Assembly (NCBI RefSeq): GCF_000215105.1
Contig: NC_015588.1
Span: 496,001 to 560,000 of the forward strand
DNA from: Isoptericola variabilis 225
GTDB lineage: Bacteria; Actinomycetota; Actinomycetes; Actinomycetales; Cellulomonadaceae
DNA: 64,000 nt
Direction: 5' to 3'
The notes under the pieces are model-generated. The model was given only the letters and a program-made list of their open reading frames with translations. It made no database searches and was not told where the DNA came from. This document shows, piece by piece, positions 42,839 through 51,513 of the stretch (positions are counted from its first letter, which is position 1; the number at the start of each line of letters is the position of its first letter). Both the position numbers and the translations under genes were made by a program.

Positions 42839-43000
42839 CGCTCCACCCGCCGAGGTAGCGCTCCACCCGCCGAGGTAGCGCTCCACTCGCCGAGGTAGCG
42901 CTGCAGCGCGCGAGGTAGCGCGGCTCGCCGCGCTACCTCGGCGAATCGCGCGCTACTTCGCGGACCGGGGCGCTACCTCGGCGGATTCTGCGCTACCTCG
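42831..43000. repeat. 20-bp-period array 3: five direct and four inverted units
   Basis: CGAGGTAGCG at 42831, 42851, 42871, 42891 and 42911, then CGCTAC(C/T)TCG at 42931, 42951, 42971 and 42991. It supplies the FabH stop and ends 18 bp before an operator-like palindrome. Confidence 0.94.
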
Positions 43001-43018
43001 GCGTCCGGTAGGCTAGTC

Positions 43019-43034
43019 GGGAAACCGCTTCCCC
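43019..43034. promoter_or_regulatory. LacI-type operator upstream of the 43047 oxidoreductase
   Basis: GGGAAACCGCTTCCCC resembles the AAACCGGTT sites near 46010, 49422 and 49460. It is only 12 bp before the start codon. Confidence 0.5.
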
Positions 43035-43046
43035 GACGGGAGATCG

Positions 43047-44405
43047 ATGATGCCCTCCTCCTCCAGCCCATCCCGACGCCGGTACGCGATCGTAGGGACC
43101 GGCCACCGCGCCGGCATGTTCGTCGGCGGCCTGCTCGACGCCCACGCGGACGACGGCGAGATCGTCGCCTGGGTCGAGCCGAACCCCGTCCGCGCCGCGG
43201 TCCACGAGGCGCGCGTCGCGGCGAAGGTCGGCGGGACCCGCCCGGTGTACCACCCGGACGACCTCGAGAAGGCGATCGACGAGCAGCGCGTCGACCGCGT
43301 CGTCGTGACGTCGGTCGACAGCACGCACGCCGACATGGTGTCGCGCGCGCTGCGCGCGGGCGTCGACGTCGTCGTCGAGAAGCCGATCGCCGCGACCGCG
43401 GACGAGGCGCGCGAGATCGCGCTCGCCGTCCGCGAGACGGGCCGCGACCTCACCATGACGTTCAACTACCGGTACTCGCCGCGGAACTCGGCGCTGCGCG
43501 AGGTGATCGCCTCCGGCGAGATCGGCCGCGTGCTGTCGGTGCACTTCGACTGGGCGCTCGACACGGTCCACGGCGCGGACTACTTCCGGCGCTGGCACCG
43601 TCAGAAGGTCAACAACGGCGGCCTGCTCGTGCACAAGTCGAGCCACCACTTCGACCTCGTCAACTGGTGGATCGACGCCGTCCCGCAGCGCGTCTTCGCG
43701 AGCGGCGGCCGGCGCTTCTACGGCGACGACGGCGCGCACGCCCAGGGCTACGAGCCGACCGAGGGCGAGCGCGCGCTCAACGAGCAGGGCGTCGACCCCT
43801 GGTTCCTCGACATCGAGAAGGACCCGTACCTCCTCGAGCTCTACGGCCCCGAGGCGCAGGCCGTCGACGGCTACGTCCGCAACCGCAGCGTCTTCGACGC
43901 CGGCATCACCACCGAGGACACGCTCGGCCTCGTGGTCGAGTACGCGGGGGGTGCGGTGCTCACCTACTCGCTGACGGCGTACGCGCCCTGGGAGGGCTAC
44001 CGCGTGGTCGTCAACGGCTCGCGCGGGCAGGCCGTGCTCGAGGTCGTCGAGCGCGGCTCGGTCGAGTTCGGCGACGGCCGGGCGATCCTCGACCCCAGCT
44101 TCACCGAGGCGTTCGCGCAGGACGAGGTGCGGCCGCAGGGCGAGCGCCTCGTCGTCCAGAAGCACTGGGAGCGCGCCGAGGTGCGGCCGATCCACAACGT
44201 CGGGACGGGCGGCCACGGCGGGGGCGACGCGCTGCTGCTCTCCGACGTCTTCCGCGGCCGGGACGAGCCCGACCCGCTCGGCCGCGCCGCACGCCTCGTC
44301 GACGGCCTGCGGGCCTCGGGCGTGGGGTACGCGGGCAACCGCTCGCTCGAGACGGGCGACCCCGTGCGCCTCGTCGACCTGGGGCTCGGCATCGACCTCG
44401 GCTGA
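43047..44405 (+). CDS. Gfo/Idh/MocA family oxidoreductase
   Basis: 452 residues, longer than average. Rossmann motif YAIVGTGHRAGMFVGG, signature VVVEKPIAATADEAREIA and GGLLVHKSSHHFDLVNWW with the catalytic-region His residues. The substrate is unknown. Its LacI-type operator and position ahead of pectate lyase suggest a role in galacturonan breakdown. A strong terminator follows. Confidence 0.88.
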   Translation: MMPSSSSPSRRRYAIVGTGHRAGMFVGGLLDAHADDGEIVAWVEPNPVRAAVHEARVAAKVGGTRPVYHPDDLEKAIDEQRVDRVVVTSVDSTHADMVSRALRAGVDVVVEKPIAATADEAREIALAVRETGRDLTMTFNYRYSPRNSALREVIASGEIGRVLSVHFDWALDTVHGADYFRRWHRQKVNNGGLLVHKSSHHFDLVNWWIDAVPQRVFASGGRRFYGDDGAHAQGYEPTEGERALNEQGVDPWFLDIEKDPYLLELYGPEAQAVDGYVRNRSVFDAGITTEDTLGLVVEYAGGAVLTYSLTAYAPWEGYRVVVNGSRGQAVLEVVERGSVEFGDGRAILDPSFTEAFAQDEVRPQGERLVVQKHWERAEVRPIHNVGTGGHGGGDALLLSDVFRGRDEPDPLGRAARLVDGLRASGVGYAGNRSLETGDPVRLVDLGLGIDLG

Positions 44406-44419
44406 GCCGCACGGAGCGT

Positions 44420-44453
44420 GACGGCCCGGCACCCTGGAGGGTGCCGGGCCGTC
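44420..44453. terminator. Perfect 15-bp stem terminator
   Basis: GACGGCCCGGCACCC (44420-44434) pairs with 44439-44453 around a 4-nt loop. It lies between the convergent oxidoreductase and pectate lyase genes and can serve both. Confidence 0.8.
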
Positions 44454-44508
44454 GTGGCGTCGTCGTCGGCCGGGCGCGGTGGTTCGTGTCACCGCGTCCC
44501 GGCCCCGG

Positions 44509-45945
44509 TCACGGGAGCTCGGAGGCAAGGACTCCCGCGCCGGCCCTCGCGCCGACGACGCCGGGCACCGCCTGAGTCGGCAGCAGGCGGTACGAGTAGT
44601 GGTCGGACGGCGTCCAGCGCGCCGCGTCCGCGAGCGGCGTCGACGCCGAGGCGTTGAACGCGGCGAGCACGTCGGTCGGACGTCCGTCGACGAACGTGCC
44701 GGTCTCGGAGAGCATCTCGCCGCCGTACCGGCCGACGACGCGGCCCGGGTCGACACCCGGCGCCAGGTCGATCGCGTTGTTCTCCGCGACGATCGACGAC
44801 TCGCGGCCCGCGCCCCAGTAGTACTGGAAGAGCCCGGCCTCGGACTGCTCGTAGTGGTTGTTGTAGACGTGGACGTCGCCGAACCGCACGCGCGGCGCGC
44901 GCTGGCCGATGTCCTGCCAGTGGTTGTGGTGCAGGGTCACGCGGTGCTGGCCGCGGTCCTGCAGGCGGCCGTCCGACGAGCCGACGAGCATCGTCTTGTC
45001 GTGCGCCTCGAACCGGTTGTAGGAGACGGTGACCAGGTCGGAGCCGTGCGTGATGTCGAGCAGGCCGTCGTGGATCTCGAACGGCCGGCCGTAGACGGTC
45101 GGCAGCGACTCGGCCGGGTGCTCCCCGTCGTCGAACGTGTTGTGGTCGATCCACACGCTCGTGGAGGTCCAGACCGACACGTTGTCGTAGGCGGAGTTCC
45201 AGTTGCCCGTCGCGCCGTCGCCCGGGTCCCACTCGGGGAAGCAGTCGCGGCCGTCGGAGATCGTGAGGTTGCGCAGGATGACGTTGTGCGCGTCGCGGAT
45301 GCGGACGTTGGCGCCCGAGATCTGCGCGTCGTCGCCCACGCCGACGATCGTCACGTTCGAGCCGACGTGGACCTGGGTCTGGCGAGACTGGACCGTCGCG
45401 GCCGCGCGGCGTGCGTCCTCGAGCGGCCCGGAGGGGGCCTTCCGGCCCCAGGCGCCGGACGGGTCGTAGTACGCGACGTAGTCGTCCATCGAGAACGGCT
45501 CGCCGGTGCCCGCGACGGTGACCTGGTCCGCGAAGGCCTGGCAGTCCTGACCCTCGAACGCGTCGATCTGGCCGACGACGTAGACGATGCGGGGGACGGT
45601 GTTCCCGCGGCCGTCGTCGTGGTCGCCGCCGGGCCTGCCGGCCAGCGCGTCGCGCAGCTCGTCCCAGGTGCGGACCACGTAGACGTGCTCGGGTGCGGCG
45701 GCAGCGCCGCCCGTGACCGGGGCGGCCTCGCGGGCGACGCCCTCCGGGTACGTCGTGGTAGCCACGGAGGCCCAGCCGTCGGCGCCGGGCGTGATGACCT
45801 GGCGGCCGAGGTCGTCGGCGTCGTGGCCGGGGGCTCCGGGCGCCGCGACGGCGACCGCGGTGCCGAGCAGCAGCGAGGCCGCGGCCGAGCCGGCGACGGC
45901 GGCCGCGCGGCGTCGGCGCCGGGCGGTGGCGGGGGTGGGGTGCAT
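44509..45945 (-). CDS. Secreted pectate lyase, PL1 family
   Basis: 478 residues with a signal peptide (Arg-rich start, hydrophobic run, cleavage near AVA-APG about residue 35). Parallel beta-helix lyase cleaving polygalacturonate. PL1 features: NVTIVGVGDDAQISGANVRI, SVWIDHNTFDDG with Ca-binding Asp residues, KTMLVGSSDG, and VTLHHNHWQDIGQRAPRVRFGDVHVYNNHY, with Arg in RAPRVR as the probable catalytic base. The start is the ATG at 45945; an AAACCGGTT-type palindrome lies 65 bp upstream. Confidence 0.93.
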   Translation of the reverse strand: MHPTPATARRRRRAAAVAGSAAASLLLGTAVAVAAPGAPGHDADDLGRQVITPGADGWASVATTTYPEGVAREAAPVTGGAAAAPEHVYVVRTWDELRDALAGRPGGDHDDGRGNTVPRIVYVVGQIDAFEGQDCQAFADQVTVAGTGEPFSMDDYVAYYDPSGAWGRKAPSGPLEDARRAAATVQSRQTQVHVGSNVTIVGVGDDAQISGANVRIRDAHNVILRNLTISDGRDCFPEWDPGDGATGNWNSAYDNVSVWTSTSVWIDHNTFDDGEHPAESLPTVYGRPFEIHDGLLDITHGSDLVTVSYNRFEAHDKTMLVGSSDGRLQDRGQHRVTLHHNHWQDIGQRAPRVRFGDVHVYNNHYEQSEAGLFQYYWGAGRESSIVAENNAIDLAPGVDPGRVVGRYGGEMLSETGTFVDGRPTDVLAAFNASASTPLADAARWTPSDHYSYRLLPTQAVPGVVGARAGAGVLASELP

Positions 45946-46009
45946 CGTGTCGAAACTCCTTCGTCTCGGTTCGTGCTCCGGTCGGCGGTGACCGGCACGG
46001 GAGACCGGT

Positions 46010-46023
46010 AGAAACCGGTTTCT
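46010..46023. promoter_or_regulatory. AAACCGGTTT operator upstream of pectate lyase
   Basis: AGAAACCGGTTTCT is a perfect 14-bp palindrome, the same core as at 49422 and 49460. Confidence 0.65.
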
Positions 46024-46113
46024 CGCTCGGACGGCTCCACTGTGGCACACGTCCGCGAGGTGCGCAACGCCCCTTCTGACCTGCGGTGATGCGCTCTGCG
46101 GGCATGCGGCGGC

Positions 46114-46141
46114 CCCGCGCGGCGGCTGACCGCCGCGCGGG
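46114..46141. terminator. Stem-loop terminator
   Basis: CCCGCGCGGCGG (46114-46125) and its exact complement (46130-46141) around CTGA. It lies 18 bp beyond the stop of the leftward oxidoreductase gene. Confidence 0.7.
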
Positions 46142-46158
46142 TTCCGGGACCGCGCGCC

Positions 46159-47310
46159 CTACGCCGTCCAGGGCGCGCCGAGCTCCGAGAAGGTCTGCTG
46201 CGTGCGGGCGACGCGCTCGCACCAGTGCGCGACGTCGCGCACGACCGGGTGCCGGTCGTCGCCCTCGCCGTGCCACTCCACCACGGCGTCCGGCAGCGGC
46301 GTCGGGTCGGCGCCCGTGCGCACGGCCTCGAGCACGCGCATGAAGGCGCCCGTGTCGCGCACGTCGCACAGGAGCGGGCGCGAGCCGTCGGCGCGCGCGT
46401 CGAGCAGGTCGTCGAGGAGCGGCGTGCGCCCGTACGTCTTGTCCATCGTGAGGTGGTCGGTGCGCAGGCGCAGACGGTCGTGCTCGTACTCGAGCTCGAG
46501 CTCGCCCCGCGTGCCCAGCACGAGCACGCGCGCCGGTGTGCGCTCCGCGGCGCACAGCGTCAGGCCGAACCCGTAGCGGCGCCCGTCGCCGCCGACGACC
46601 CGCACCGAGGACGTGTCGTCGGCCTCGATGGGGTTCGCCCGGTACAGGTCCGTGTCGACCCAGGCCACGTCCTCGGCCGTCGTCGCGCCGCCGACGCGCA
46701 GCGCGGTCGCGACCGCGTGCGCGAGCGGGTTGGTCACGACGCCGTCGACGACGTCGCGCCCGTCGAGGCGGCGTCGTCCCGCCCACGGGGCGCGCGCCCA
46801 GTACGCGGCCGTGCGGATCCACGTCCCGACCGCGCCGATGCCGACGACGTCGCCGATCTCGCCGCGCGCGACGAGCTCGGCCGCGGCCGGGAGCGCGTGC
46901 GAGCCGAACGTCTGGAAGCCGACCTGGACCCGCCGGCCCGTGCGGTCGGCGATCGCGACGAGCTCGGTGTGCTCGGCGAGCGAGGCCGTCGTCGGCTTCT
47001 CAAGGAGCACGTCCATGCCCGCCTCCATGGCGGCGCGGGCGAGCGGCAGGTGCGTCGGGATCGGCGTCGAGAGCACGACGACGTCGGGACGGTCCGCGTC
47101 GCCGGGCGCCGACAGCAGGTCGCCGAACGTGGGGAACCACGCGACGCCGGCGTCGTGGCCCGGGTGGCCCGGCCCGGGCGCGCGCGGGTCCACGACGGCG
47201 ACGAGCCGGGCGCGCCCCGCGCGCTGCAGCTCCAGGGCGTGCTCGACGTGCTTGGCGCCGTGGCCGTGGATGCCCACCACGGCGAGGCGGTCCGGTCGGT
47301 GCGGTTCCAT
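46159..47310 (-). CDS. Gfo/Idh/MocA family oxidoreductase
   Basis: 383 residues. Rossmann start LAVVGIHGHGAKHVEHALEL with an unusual GHG loop, signature LLEKPTTASLAEH near residue 100, and a C-terminal domain without a clear H-x2-H. It lies just downstream of the LacI-DUF6807 fusion gene (18 bp gap) and is likely in the same operon. The same family pairing of oxidoreductase and DUF6807 occurs at 10673-12825. Confidence 0.87.
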   Translation of the reverse strand: MEPHRPDRLAVVGIHGHGAKHVEHALELQRAGRARLVAVVDPRAPGPGHPGHDAGVAWFPTFGDLLSAPGDADRPDVVVLSTPIPTHLPLARAAMEAGMDVLLEKPTTASLAEHTELVAIADRTGRRVQVGFQTFGSHALPAAAELVARGEIGDVVGIGAVGTWIRTAAYWARAPWAGRRRLDGRDVVDGVVTNPLAHAVATALRVGGATTAEDVAWVDTDLYRANPIEADDTSSVRVVGGDGRRYGFGLTLCAAERTPARVLVLGTRGELELEYEHDRLRLRTDHLTMDKTYGRTPLLDDLLDARADGSRPLLCDVRDTGAFMRVLEAVRTGADPTPLPDAVVEWHGEGDDRHPVVRDVAHWCERVARTQQTFSELGAPWTA

Positions 47311-47328
47311 CGCGTCCTTCCTCGGGTC

Positions 47329-49317
47329 TCAGCGCAGACCGGTCGCGAGCTCGGCCGCCTCGGCGGCGTCGAGCTCCCGGTCGAGCAGCGCGGCGACGAC
47401 GCCGGTCTCGACCGTGCCGCCGGCGGGGACGAGCAGCGGGGTGTCCCACGCGAGCGCGGGGCACGCACCGGGGTACTCCGCGGCGCGCAGGAACCAGTGC
47501 CGCGCGGGCGACGTCTGGGTCAGCAGCAGCGTGGTCGCGCGCTCGCCGCCCTGGTGGTCGCTGTGCCGCTGCACGAACGCGACCCACGGCGAGGCGCTGC
47601 CGTGCGCGAGCCCCTCGCCCTCGCCGGCCGCCGAGAGCACGCGCGTGCTCGTCGCGACGGGAAGGCGCCAGAACACCCCGCCGTACCCGGCGCCGGGGCG
47701 TCCGTTGGTCGCGGGGGAGCGGATCTCGAGCGGGCCGTGCGCCGCGTGCAGCGTCGAGCGCCACTCGAGCACCCATCCGTCGTCGCCGAGCAGCCGGGCG
47801 CCGACGCGCCGCCGCTCCTCGAGCTGCGGCGCGCCGTGCTCGTCGCTCCACAGCACGGTGTCGAGCAGGACGTGCGGCGACAGGGCGTCGACGACGGTGT
47901 GCGTGCTCGTCTGGCGGCCGTGGTTGGGCAGCAGCGTCGGGCCGACGTCGGCCACGAACGTGCGTCCGCCCCAGTGGCTCGTGCCGTTGACGTCGGGCAC
48001 CGCCATGCTCACGCCGTAGTGGTGGCGGTGGTCGACCGGGCTCACGTCGGTCAGCGGCACGCCGGCGAGCGTGTGCAGCGGGTGCAGGTACGGCCGCGGG
48101 GAGTGGATCGTCGGCAGGGAGGTGCCGGGCTCGTACCGTGCGAGCGCCACGTGGTCGAGCGCCCGGTGCAGGACGACGGCGCCGCCCTCGGTCGTCCACG
48201 TCGGCACCTGCTCGGGCCGCGCCGCGTCCTGCGCCGCACCCGCGTCCTCGGGCCGGCGGTCGGGCTCCTGGACCGCGGCCCGGGCCACGCGCGGCGGCAC
48301 CGGCCCGGTGCTGGCCCGCACCTGGAGCTGGGCGCCGAACCGCGTCGTGGTCGCGGGCTGGGCGGAGTCGTCGATCACGGCGTGGAGCTCCCTCCAGGCG
48401 TGCCGGCCCAGGTCGACCTGGGGCACGGCGACGGTGGTCAGCGCGGGCGTGGCGTACCGGGCAAGCTCGATGTCGTCGAAGCCGGCGACCGAGATGTCGG
48501 CGGGGACCGCGACCCCGGCCTCGTTGAGCGCCGCGAGGAGCCCGAACGACACGAGGTCGTTGAAGGCGACGACGGCGGTCACGCGGCTCGCGAGGACCGG
48601 CCCGGCCGCGGCGTGGCCCGCCTCGATGTCGGCGCCCGCCGGCAGGACCGTGACCTCGAGGTCGGGGTGCTCCTGGCGCACGGCCGCGATGCCGCGCCGA
48701 CGCGCGGCGTCCGACGCGGCGGCGGGCGGTCCCGCGAGGTAGGCGACGCGGCGGTGGCCGAGCTCGACGAGGTGCTCGAGCACCTGCACCGTCGCGTCCG
48801 CGTAGTCGACGACGAGCGTGGGCACGCTGCTGGACGCGAGCTCGCGGTTGATCACGACCGCCGGCTCGACGTCGGGCAGCAGCCCGGCGAGGACGGCGTC
48901 GGGCATGCGCGGCGCCATGAGGATGAGCGCGTCGCAGCGCTGCCGCGCGTCGCGCGCGATCGCCGCCTCCTGCCCCGGGTCCTCGGCGGCGTCGGCGACG
49001 AGCACGCGGTAGCCGTCCTCGGCCGCGGCCGAGGTCACGCCCCCGAGGACGCGCTGGAAGACCGGGTTGCCGAGGTCCGGCACGACGAGAGCGACCGTCG
49101 TCGTGCGGCCCAGCGACAGGCTCCGCGCGACGTTGCTCGGGCGGTAGTTGAGCTCGATCGCCGCCTCCTGCACGCGGGCCGAGATGGCAGGGTCGACCGT
49201 GCTGCGCCCGTTCATCACGCGCGACACCGTCGCCCGGGACACGCCCGCGGCGGCCGCCACGTCCGCGATCGTGACCACGGTACGCCGGGTGCTCGCCCCA
49301 GGCCTCGCAACAGGCAT
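47329..49317 (-). CDS. LacI-family regulator fused to a DUF6807 domain
   Basis: 662 residues in one frame. Residues 1 to about 340 are a complete LacI repressor: ITIADVAAAAGVSRATVSRVMN-like helix-turn-helix and the effector domain VALVVPDLGNPVFQRVLGG. After a Pro/Ala/Asp-rich linker (about 340-385) follows a DUF6807 domain (SPRPYLHPLHTLAGVPLTD, PVDHRHHYGVSM, GYGGVFWRLP). The start ATG at 49317 is preceded by GGAGG. It is divergent from importer 2 with two AAACCGGTT palindromes between. The DUF6807 part may act as a second sensor or as an enzyme. Confidence 0.88.
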   Translation of the reverse strand: MPVARPGASTRRTVVTIADVAAAAGVSRATVSRVMNGRSTVDPAISARVQEAAIELNYRPSNVARSLSLGRTTTVALVVPDLGNPVFQRVLGGVTSAAAEDGYRVLVADAAEDPGQEAAIARDARQRCDALILMAPRMPDAVLAGLLPDVEPAVVINRELASSSVPTLVVDYADATVQVLEHLVELGHRRVAYLAGPPAAASDAARRRGIAAVRQEHPDLEVTVLPAGADIEAGHAAAGPVLASRVTAVVAFNDLVSFGLLAALNEAGVAVPADISVAGFDDIELARYATPALTTVAVPQVDLGRHAWRELHAVIDDSAQPATTTRFGAQLQVRASTGPVPPRVARAAVQEPDRRPEDAGAAQDAARPEQVPTWTTEGGAVVLHRALDHVALARYEPGTSLPTIHSPRPYLHPLHTLAGVPLTDVSPVDHRHHYGVSMAVPDVNGTSHWGGRTFVADVGPTLLPNHGRQTSTHTVVDALSPHVLLDTVLWSDEHGAPQLEERRRVGARLLGDDGWVLEWRSTLHAAHGPLEIRSPATNGRPGAGYGGVFWRLPVATSTRVLSAAGEGEGLAHGSASPWVAFVQRHSDHQGGERATTLLLTQTSPARHWFLRAAEYPGACPALAWDTPLLVPAGGTVETGVVAALLDRELDAAEAAELATGLR

Positions 49318-49421
49318 CGTCGCCTCCGTCCTCGCATCACGCGCAGGTCGCGCGCAGATCACGTCTCGGTCACAGCCGCGCGTCCTCGGCGGCGTGTCGT
49401 CCCGAGATGACCGTACACCAT

Positions 49422-49435
49422 GGGAAACCGGTTCC
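49422..49435. promoter_or_regulatory. AAACCGGTT operator 1 of the importer-2 region
   Basis: GGGAAACCGGTTCC, 105 bp upstream of the LacI-DUF6807 start, in the divergent promoter region. Confidence 0.62.
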
Positions 49436-49459
49436 TCGTGTGATACGTTCCTCAACAGC

Positions 49460-49471
49460 AACCGGTTTCCC
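49460..49471. promoter_or_regulatory. AAACCGGTT operator 2 of the importer-2 region
   Basis: AACCGGTTTCCC lies about 38 bp from operator 1, inverted relative to it, nearer to the importer-2 genes. Confidence 0.6.
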
Positions 49472-49570
49472 GCCGTCGCACCTCTCGCGCGGCGGTGGGA
49501 GGCCCAGGATCGACGGAGATCTGGAGGTCGGCATGACGCCCACCACACAGGCGCACGGGGAGGTGCGGCC

Positions 49571-50494
49571 ATGGCGGTGATCCAGGAGGTCGCCCGCACG
49601 CGCGGCGCCGCGACCGAGCGACGCAAGGGCGACGGCAAGGCCGCGGCGGTCTTCCTCGCGCCCTGGTTCGCCGGCCTCGCGCTCATCACGGCGTTCCCGC
49701 TGTTCGCGTCGCTCTACCTGTCCTTCACGGACTACAGCCTGCTCGCCGCGCCGAGCTGGATCGGGTTCGAGAACTACACGCGGATGTTCGACGACCCGCG
49801 GTTCTTCCAGGCGCTCGAGGTCACGTTCACGTACGTGTTCGTCTCGGTGCCGCTGCAGCTCGCCGCGGCGCTCGCCCTCGCGATGCTGCTGGACCGCGGC
49901 ATGCGCGGCCTCGCGCTCTACCGGTCGGCGTTCTACCTGCCGTCCCTGCTGGGCGGCAGCGTCGCGATCGCGATCCTGTGGCGCCAGGTCTTCGGTGCCG
50001 ACGGCCTGGTCAACCAGGTCCTCGCGTTCTTCGGCGTCCAGGGCTACGGATGGGTGTCGCACCCCGACTACGCGCTCGGCACGCTCATGGTGCTCAACGT
50101 GTGGACCTTCGGGGCGCCGATGGTCATCTTCCTCGCGGGCCTGCGGCAGATCCCGACGATGTACTACGAGGCCGCCTCGATCGACGGCGCCGGCAAGGTG
50201 CGGCAGTTCCTCAGCATCACGTTGCCGCTGCTCACGCCGATCGTGTTCTTCAACCTCGTGCTGCAGCTCATCGGGGCGTTCCAGTCGTTCACCCAGGCGT
50301 TCATCGTCTCGGGCGGCACGGGCGGCCCGGTCGACTCGACGCTCTTCTACACGCTGTACCTGTACCAGAAGGGCTTCGCCTCGTACGAGATGGGCTACGC
50401 CTCGGCGATGGCCTGGTTCCTGCTCCTCGTCGTCGCGGGCATGACCGCGGTGAACTTCCTCGCCTCCAAGTTCTGGGTCTTCTACGATGACTGA
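49571..50494 (+). CDS. Sugar ABC transporter permease (MalF/UgpA type, importer 2)
   Basis: 307 residues, about six membrane segments beginning VFLAPWFAGLALITAFP. EAA loop YYEAASIDGAGKVRQFLSITLP. First gene of importer 2, whose order (permease, permease, binding protein) differs from importer 1. The binding-site architecture upstream and linkage to pectate lyase and UxaA suggest oligogalacturonide uptake, which is inference. It overlaps the next gene by 8 bp. Confidence 0.92.
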   Translation: MAVIQEVARTRGAATERRKGDGKAAAVFLAPWFAGLALITAFPLFASLYLSFTDYSLLAAPSWIGFENYTRMFDDPRFFQALEVTFTYVFVSVPLQLAAALALAMLLDRGMRGLALYRSAFYLPSLLGGSVAIAILWRQVFGADGLVNQVLAFFGVQGYGWVSHPDYALGTLMVLNVWTFGAPMVIFLAGLRQIPTMYYEAASIDGAGKVRQFLSITLPLLTPIVFFNLVLQLIGAFQSFTQAFIVSGGTGGPVDSTLFYTLYLYQKGFASYEMGYASAMAWFLLLVVAGMTAVNFLASKFWVFYDD

Positions 50495-51428
50495 CACGCC
50501 CGTGCGCCCCGAGGCGCGTCCTCAGACCACCGGCCGCCCCGGCGCGACGCTCACCGAGCTCGCGGCCGAGATCCCGGACCTCCACCCCCGCCGTCGCGCG
50601 GGAGCACGCGTCCGCAGCGTGCTCAAGCACGTGGCGCTCGTCGCCTTCGCGCTGGTCATGCTGTACCCGCTGCTGTGGATGCTCTCCAGCTCGTTCAAGC
50701 CGACGTCGCTCATCTTCCGCGAGCCGGGCCTCATCCCGACCGAGTGGGACTTCTCGAACTACGCGGACGGCTGGACGGCGCTGCTGCACCCGTTCCACCA
50801 CTACCTGATCAACTCGGCGCTCGTGGTGCTGGGCTCGGTGCTCGGCAACCTGGTCTCGTGCTCGATGGCGGCCTACGCGTTCGCGCGGCTGAAGTTCCGC
50901 GGCCGGAACCTGTGGTTCGCGATCATGCTCATGTCGATCATGCTGCCGATCCACGTGATCATCGTGCCGCAGTACATCCTGTTCTCGTCGCTCGAGTGGA
51001 TCAACACGTTCCTGCCGCTCATCGTGCCGAAGATCCTGGCGACGGACGCGTTCTTCGTGTTCCTCATGGTCCAGTTCTTCCGCGGCATCCCGCGCGAGCT
51101 CGACGAGGCGGCACGGCTCGACGGCTGCGGCCACGGGCGGATCTTCCTGCAGATCATGCTCCCGCTGGCGCTGCCGGCCCTCGCCACGACGGCGATCTTC
51201 ACGTTCATCTGGACCTGGAACGACTTCTTCAGCCAGCTGATCTTCCTCACCCGGCCGGACATGTACACGGTCCCGATCGCGCTGCGCACGTTCGTGGACG
51301 CCACGAGCAACAGCTCGTGGGGACCGCTGTTCGCGATGTCGATCGTGTCGCTCGTCCCGGTCTTCCTGGTGTTCCTCTTCGGACAGAAGTACCTGGTGAA
51401 GGGAATCGCGACCACGGGAATCAAGTAA
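50487..51428 (+). CDS. Sugar ABC transporter permease (MalG type, importer 2)
   Basis: 313 residues with a polar N-terminal tail of about 45 residues, six membrane segments and the EAA loop ELDEAARLDGCGHGRIFLQI. Closely similar to the importer-1 MalG subunit. The ATG overlaps the previous gene by 8 bp; the stop is TAA. Confidence 0.92.
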   Translation: MTDTPVRPEARPQTTGRPGATLTELAAEIPDLHPRRRAGARVRSVLKHVALVAFALVMLYPLLWMLSSSFKPTSLIFREPGLIPTEWDFSNYADGWTALLHPFHHYLINSALVVLGSVLGNLVSCSMAAYAFARLKFRGRNLWFAIMLMSIMLPIHVIIVPQYILFSSLEWINTFLPLIVPKILATDAFFVFLMVQFFRGIPRELDEAARLDGCGHGRIFLQIMLPLALPALATTAIFTFIWTWNDFFSQLIFLTRPDMYTVPIALRTFVDATSNSSWGPLFAMSIVSLVPVFLVFLFGQKYLVKGIATTGIK

Positions 51429-51513
51429 GCCGTCTCACCTCGACCGGTTCCCGACGACGGGAACGCAGCAGATGCGAACAACGACGTTTCGTCACGCACA
51501 CCGAAGGAGAATC

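Noticed and set aside
46225..49410. A 1061-codon rightward open frame
   Set aside because: It lies antisense to clear oxidoreductase and LacI-DUF6807 genes; the composition is Arg/Val/Gly-rich without domains, an effect of GC bias.
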